Under the pieces are notes generated by a model, which worked only from the letters and a program-made list of their open reading frames with translations, was not told the DNA's origin and ran no database searches. Positions 59,973 to 64,000 of a stretch of 64,000 bases of DNA are shown in pieces. The position numbers and the translations under genes were made by a program. The stretch spans positions 1 through 64,000 of the forward strand of contig CASFTV010000017.1 in NCBI GenBank assembly GCA_949297765.1, given 5' to 3'. Origin of the DNA: an uncultured bacterium (lineage in GTDB: Bacteria; Verrucomicrobiota; Lentisphaeria; Victivallales; UBA1829). Each line of letters opens with the position of its first letter. Position 1 is the stretch's first letter.

Positions 59973-62826
59973 GTCTGCGGACCGCATTTTCCGGACGGGT
60001 TCCGGCGATGAGCTTTCTCTGGAGGAGAAGCTCGGCATTCTGCATCTGGAATCCGGCGCGGTGAACGTGTTCCTTGAAATTCTTGCGGACGGACGGAGAA
60101 AAGAGCTTCTTTTCCTCTGCACGCTGAGCGGAGGAGGAATCCTTCTCTCTTCCATTCCGCGCGTTTCCGCGGGGGAGGACGAATGCCGTCTTCTTGCAAT
60201 TCCCGCCGAAGAGAGTGTTTTCCGCTCGGCGGACACGGAACTTCCCGCGCCGGAGGAGATCGACGCATGGTGCGAGGCTCTGATGTCGGGAATCGTTCTG
60301 CGGGAGGGCGCCGGAACCAGCGCCCTTCAGTTCGACGGAGAAACCGCGGAGTTGGATGTCCCGGAAGGCGGATCACTGCGTTCCGCAGGAGGAATTCTGT
60401 GGGCGGAGGTTCTCTCCGGGACCGTGCATCACGAAGGGTTTCCGGAAAAACTCGGACAGGGGAGCGGCTGTCTGGCGCTGGTGACGCCGCGTTGTTCCGT
60501 GTGTGCGGCGGAAGAGACGATCCTGAAACTGCACAGGACCGCGTCTCTGTCGGACGATCAGCTTCGCCGCGCGCTTTCCGACTTCTGCGCGCTTGCGGTT
60601 CTGGAACATCTTGACCAGCGGGCCGTTCATGCGAAACAGCGGATCGACGACGAACGCTACGACGAGATCCGCTGCGGATTCGAACTCCAAAACAAACTGC
60701 GCATGCTCGGTTCCCTGACCGGAGTCGCCCGGAAGGAGAAAAAAACAGCAACGGAGCAGGATCCGCTTCTTCTCGCCCTGCGGACCATTGCGGCGGATCA
60801 CCATCTTGATTTTGCGATACCGGTGTCCGACCGGGACACCCAGCCTCCGGCGGAGCGTCTGCGGGAACTGGTTTCAAGCAACCGGTGGAGAATGCGGAAG
60901 GTGCGTCTTCCGGAGAATTTCCGTCACTTTTTTGCCGGGACCGTTCTTGGATTCTACGGGCCGGAAGGGATTCCGGCGGCGATCCGTCTCCGCGGCTACC
61001 GCTCCAGCTGGATCCATCCGGAGGACGGAAGCGAACATCCGCTGAGTGCCGGAGATGCGGAAAAATTCTCCTCCTCCGCGTACCGCTTCTACGAACAGTT
61101 CCCGGGCCGTATGCTGACCCGGAAGGAACTTGCTCTGTTTGCGCTTGCCGGTTTCCGGCGTCTGGCCCGGCGGATTGCGGTTCTTGGAGTCTGCATCGGA
61201 CTGCTCGGATTTGTAATGCCGATTGCGACGGAGTATATCACAGGGCGGGTGATCCCGACCGCCAATACAATCGAACTCTGGCAGCTCACGGTTCTGCTTC
61301 TTTCCCTGACATTCTCGACAGCGCTGCTGGGTCTTGCTCCGCAGGTTTCCATGCTGGCGTACGGCGCCCATCAGACGGAACGGTTTCAGGCGGCGCTGTT
61401 CGATCATATTCTGAATGTGAAAATAGATTTTCTGCGTCGTTACAACACCGGGGAGCTCTGCAGCCGTCTGCTTTCCGCCACCCGGATTCAGGAGACGCTG
61501 TTCGCGGTGCTGTCCGGGCAGTTTCTCGGCTCACTTTTCTCGCTTGCGAGTCTGCTGATGCTGTTTGTTTACAGCTGGCGTCTGGCACTTCTTGCGCTGC
61601 TGCTGATTCTGATCTACTGTCTGCTGATGAGCGGTCTGTTTCTTCTGAATCAGCGTCCGCTTGCCCGCGCGGCCGCGGCAGACGGACGGCTTGCGGGCAT
61701 GCTCAAACAGTTTCTCGACGGAATTGCCAAGATCCGCGGGGCCGGCGCGGAAAACCGGATCGTTTCACGGTATCTGGATGACTATCTTCTGCTTGCGGAG
61801 GCGGATCGGGCCACGGCGCGGAACGCCGCCCGGATCGCTTTGCTGGATGTTTTCTTCCCGGCCGTGACGGCGATGGTGTTTTTCCTGTTTGCGGGAAGCA
61901 TCTGGCGCGGATTGATGTCTCTGCCGGAATTCTTGGCGTTTCTCTGTGCGTACGGCGGATTTCAGCAGGGGGTGACCGGGAGTTTTTCCGGCGTGTGGCG
62001 TCTGGCGTCGATCCGTCCGGAAATCAAGCGCCTGATGCCGCTGATTGAGGCGGAAACGGAGCGCGGACGGGCACAGCATCCCGGAGTTCTGAACGGAAGC
62101 GTGGAGATTTCCAATGTGACGTTCCGGTATGCGCCGGATCGGCCGGCGGTGCTCAGAAATGTTTCCATCAAGGCGAATCCGGGCGAGTTCATTGCGATTG
62201 TGGGGCCGTCGGGCGCCGGGAAAAGTTCGCTGGTGCGTCTGCTCCTCGGATTTGAACAGCCGGAAAAGGGAACGGTGTTCTACAACGGCCGGGATCTTTC
62301 CACGCTCGATGTTCACGCTGTCCGCCGCCAGCTCGGCGTGATCCTGCAGAACAGCCGGGTGATGCCGGGAACAATTCTCGACAACATTGTCACCGGAAGC
62401 GGATGCTCCCGCGCCGAGGCGGAACGGGCGGCTCAGCTTGCCGCGCTCGACCGGGATCTCAGTGAGATGCCCATGGGATTGTACACCACCGTTTCCGAAG
62501 AGCTGATTTCCGGCGGTCAGCAGCAGAGGATTCTGATTGCCCGCGCCCTGGTCGGGAACCCGGCGGTCATTCTGATGGACGAGTCCACCAGTGCGCTGGA
62601 CAATGCCGCGCAGGAGCAGATCCGCCGGAACATGGAACGTCTTCCGGTGACGCGGATCATCATCGCCCAGCGTCTTTCGACAGTGGTGAATGCCGACCGG
62701 ATCTATGTTCTGAATCAGGGCCGGATTGAACAGTGCGGAACCTTCCGCGAGCTCATGGAGCGCGAAGGTCTGTTCCGGGAACTTGCTGAACGTCAATTGC
62801 TTTACAAGGAGTCGCAGACACGATGA
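59965..62826 (+). CDS. NHLM-type second ABC transporter with N-terminal regulatory domain
   Basis: A 953-residue protein. The first ~380 residues are soluble: an NHLM-ABC2 type region with a cyclic-nucleotide-binding-like fold (about 20-180) and a helical linker, without a C39 peptidase. Membrane helices follow (about 395-680), then an ABC ATPase (GPSGAGKSS, ISGGQQQR, VILMDESTSALD). In NHLM systems this second ABC protein works beside the peptidase-bearing one. It overlaps its upstream neighbour by 8 nt and its downstream neighbour by 4. Confidence 0.88.
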   Translation: MSESADRIFRTGSGDELSLEEKLGILHLESGAVNVFLEILADGRRKELLFLCTLSGGGILLSSIPRVSAGEDECRLLAIPAEESVFRSADTELPAPEEIDAWCEALMSGIVLREGAGTSALQFDGETAELDVPEGGSLRSAGGILWAEVLSGTVHHEGFPEKLGQGSGCLALVTPRCSVCAAEETILKLHRTASLSDDQLRRALSDFCALAVLEHLDQRAVHAKQRIDDERYDEIRCGFELQNKLRMLGSLTGVARKEKKTATEQDPLLLALRTIAADHHLDFAIPVSDRDTQPPAERLRELVSSNRWRMRKVRLPENFRHFFAGTVLGFYGPEGIPAAIRLRGYRSSWIHPEDGSEHPLSAGDAEKFSSSAYRFYEQFPGRMLTRKELALFALAGFRRLARRIAVLGVCIGLLGFVMPIATEYITGRVIPTANTIELWQLTVLLLSLTFSTALLGLAPQVSMLAYGAHQTERFQAALFDHILNVKIDFLRRYNTGELCSRLLSATRIQETLFAVLSGQFLGSLFSLASLLMLFVYSWRLALLALLLILIYCLLMSGLFLLNQRPLARAAAADGRLAGMLKQFLDGIAKIRGAGAENRIVSRYLDDYLLLAEADRATARNAARIALLDVFFPAVTAMVFFLFAGSIWRGLMSLPEFLAFLCAYGGFQQGVTGSFSGVWRLASIRPEIKRLMPLIEAETERGRAQHPGVLNGSVEISNVTFRYAPDRPAVLRNVSIKANPGEFIAIVGPSGAGKSSLVRLLLGFEQPEKGTVFYNGRDLSTLDVHAVRRQLGVILQNSRVMPGTILDNIVTGSGCSRAEAERAAQLAALDRDLSEMPMGLYTTVSEELISGGQQQRILIARALVGNPAVILMDESTSALDNAAQEQIRRNMERLPVTRIIIAQRLSTVVNADRIYVLNQGRIEQCGTFRELMEREGLFRELAERQLLYKESQTR

Positions 62827-63971
62827 AAAACGGGATTATTCTTCTTCTTTCAGCGCTGGTGGTTTTCCTTCTGCTGTTTTCCATCGGCGCGTTCCGCCAC
62901 GGCGATATCATGGCCCGGGACGATTATTCAAAACAGAGGAAAAAACGGATTTCGGAAGTCTCCCGTTCGGCGGAATGGAACATCGGCATTGCCGCCTCGG
63001 TGGCCAATCCGGTCAACAAGCAGGTGATTCACGGAATCCGGATTGCGGCGGAGATTGTCAACGGCGAAGGCGGAGTCCTCGGAAAACCGATCAAACTGCG
63101 TCTGGAGGATTCCAGAGGGTCGTTCCCGGAAAGCAAGTTTCTTGTCCAGGATTTCTGTGAGGATTTCCGGACGGCGATGCTGATCGGGGCATTTTCTTCG
63201 GTCACAGTGCTGCCGTCCCGTGCGCTTTCGCAGTTTCATGCGCTGCCGCTGCTGTCGCCGATTGCCACGCTGCCTTCCGGACTGCCGGAATTGAATCCGG
63301 ATCTCTTTTTCGCCGTTCTTCCGCCGCTTGCGTTCTGGGCGGAGCCGATCGTGAACGGACTGAAAGAGAAAGGATACCGGCGGATTCTGATTCTCTCCCA
63401 GGAAAGCCCCTATTACGGAGGGGTGTTTGCTTCGCATCTGGAGCGGTCGATGGAGGAGACGCGTTTCTTTTCGGATGTGTTCCGCACCTCTTTCAGCCCT
63501 CCGGCGGAGGAACAGACGTTTTATCAGGTTCTCCGCTTTTTCCAGGAAAACCGGATTTTCGACGCGATCGTGTTTACCGGCAGCATCGAGGAACTCCTGA
63601 AGCTCGGCACGGTGATGAAGGAACTGAACATGAAACTCCCTGTTTACGGGACGGATCTTCTGGATGTTCCGAACCGGGACCGGCTGCTTTCGGGATTCCC
63701 GTCCGATCTTTTTTTCCCGCGGGTTTCCGGGACGATTCTGATGGATTCCAGATTCAGTACGGAGTGGCGCAGACGCTTCGGTTCCGATCCGGGAATCTGG
63801 GAACAGTGCGGCGCTCTCAGCATCTTTTTCTTTGCCCGGGCTCTGGATCTCCGCGGATCCTACGACCCGGAATCCCTTGTCCGGACCATGAAAAAAGAAT
63901 GGAGCGAACTGATGAACCATTGCGTTTACTCGCTTCAGACAAGCCTGGAGTGCCGGAATGCCGGAAAATGA
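62823..63971 (+). CDS. Membrane-anchored LivJ-like ligand-binding protein
   Basis: A 382-residue protein with an N-terminal membrane anchor (about 5-25, no lipobox or clear cleavage site) and a type I periplasmic-binding fold like amino-acid receptors of the Liv family: HGIRIAAEIVNGEGGVLGKPI near residue 80 and a hinge FAGILILSQESPYYGG-type strand near 190. Amino-acid ABC permeases are absent. Embedded by ATGA overlap in the export operon, it probably senses a ligand or the exported peptide. That role is inferred. Confidence 0.82.
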   Translation: MKNGIILLLSALVVFLLLFSIGAFRHGDIMARDDYSKQRKKRISEVSRSAEWNIGIAASVANPVNKQVIHGIRIAAEIVNGEGGVLGKPIKLRLEDSRGSFPESKFLVQDFCEDFRTAMLIGAFSSVTVLPSRALSQFHALPLLSPIATLPSGLPELNPDLFFAVLPPLAFWAEPIVNGLKEKGYRRILILSQESPYYGGVFASHLERSMEETRFFSDVFRTSFSPPAEEQTFYQVLRFFQENRIFDAIVFTGSIEELLKLGTVMKELNMKLPVYGTDLLDVPNRDRLLSGFPSDLFFPRVSGTILMDSRFSTEWRRRFGSDPGIWEQCGALSIFFFARALDLRGSYDPESLVRTMKKEWSELMNHCVYSLQTSLECRNAGK

Positions 63972-64000
63972 GCCGGAACAGACTGCCGGAGGAATCTCGG
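63958..64000 (+). CDS. Start of a further gene in the export operon (partial)
   Basis: An open frame begins at an ATG with GGAG 7 nt upstream and runs off the window end after 14 codons. An alternative ATG at 63968 overlaps the preceding stop by ATGA, the usual style of this operon. Too short to identify. Confidence 0.45.
   Translation, partial: MPENEPEQTAGGIS

Overview
The window (64 kb, about 56% GC, dense and mostly minus-strand) most resembles a chromosome segment of a Lentisphaerota/Victivallis-like anaerobe. This is inferred from a prepilin-like protein with an FTLIELLVV leader and a C-terminal FFDSHV motif, from numerous glycosidases each paired with a LacI or AraC regulator, from a sensory [FeFe] hydrogenase, and from the general PVC-type gene content. 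No rRNA, transposase, integrase or CRISPR array is visible. Genes are packed in operons with very frequent 4-nt ATGA stop/start overlaps. Upstream regions repeatedly show sigma70-type promoters with 17-bp spacers.

Layout. 0.1-6.9 kb: a LacI-led operon (regulator, prepilin-like protein, GH13 protein, NPCBM protein) with a consensus promoter and a putative operator. 7.0-9.0 kb: a small phage-like cassette (LamG protein, PLA2-like small protein, one-TM protein, lipoprotein). 9.1-11.4 kb: iron alcohol dehydrogenase plus glycerate kinase. 11.5-14.1 kb: a GH123-like enzyme and its AraC regulator. 14.2-24.5 kb: a seven-gene membrane operon with three SPFH/band-7 proteins, a Zn/Cd-type P-ATPase, an ABC-2 exporter and a membrane protein with repeat-like helices. 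24.9-27.2 kb: a membrane sensor with CACHE-like and PAS domains but no output domain. 27.3-30.1 kb: coaX, pilC, two tRNA-Glu genes and a YkgJ-like protein. 30.1-32.8 kb: mreD, mreC and an unknown secreted protein. 32.9-35.8 kb: a GH5-like enzyme divergent from a LacI regulator. 35.8-38.3 kb: a flippase-like membrane protein, DUF190 and rdgC. 38.4-41.1 kb: a GH2 enzyme divergent from an AraC regulator. 41.1-44.0 kb: a sensory [FeFe] hydrogenase and a SpoIIE phosphatase. 44.1-45.8 kb: a HmuTUV-like energising module under two palindromic operators. 45.9-47.7 kb: amidase and thiD. 48.0-54.2 kb: a cell-envelope and housekeeping operon (LysM lipoprotein, transport auxiliary lipoprotein, hpt, membrane glycosyltransferase, GT2-GtrA-methyltransferase fusion, queE). 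54.3-56.6 kb: a PfkB sugar kinase and a GT39-like protein. 56.7-64.0 kb: an NHLM-type peptide export operon (membrane fusion protein, C39-peptidase ABC transporter, second ABC transporter, membrane-anchored LivJ-like binding protein, and the start of one more gene).

The most unusual signal is an 86-nt element present twice (7231-7316 and 14100-14185). Each copy folds into four consecutive hairpins, and one stem shows a compensatory A-T to C-G change. Both copies lie in the same orientation, 20-21 nt upstream of a start codon, with the last hairpin followed by a T-run on the coding strand. This looks like a dispersed terminator/attenuator-type leader or a REP-like repeat. Other points of note are the SPFH/P-ATPase/ABC operon, the NHLM operon with a ligand-binding protein, the HmuTUV-like module without a receptor, and a shared CTTTTGAYGC motif near two paralogous AraC regulators.
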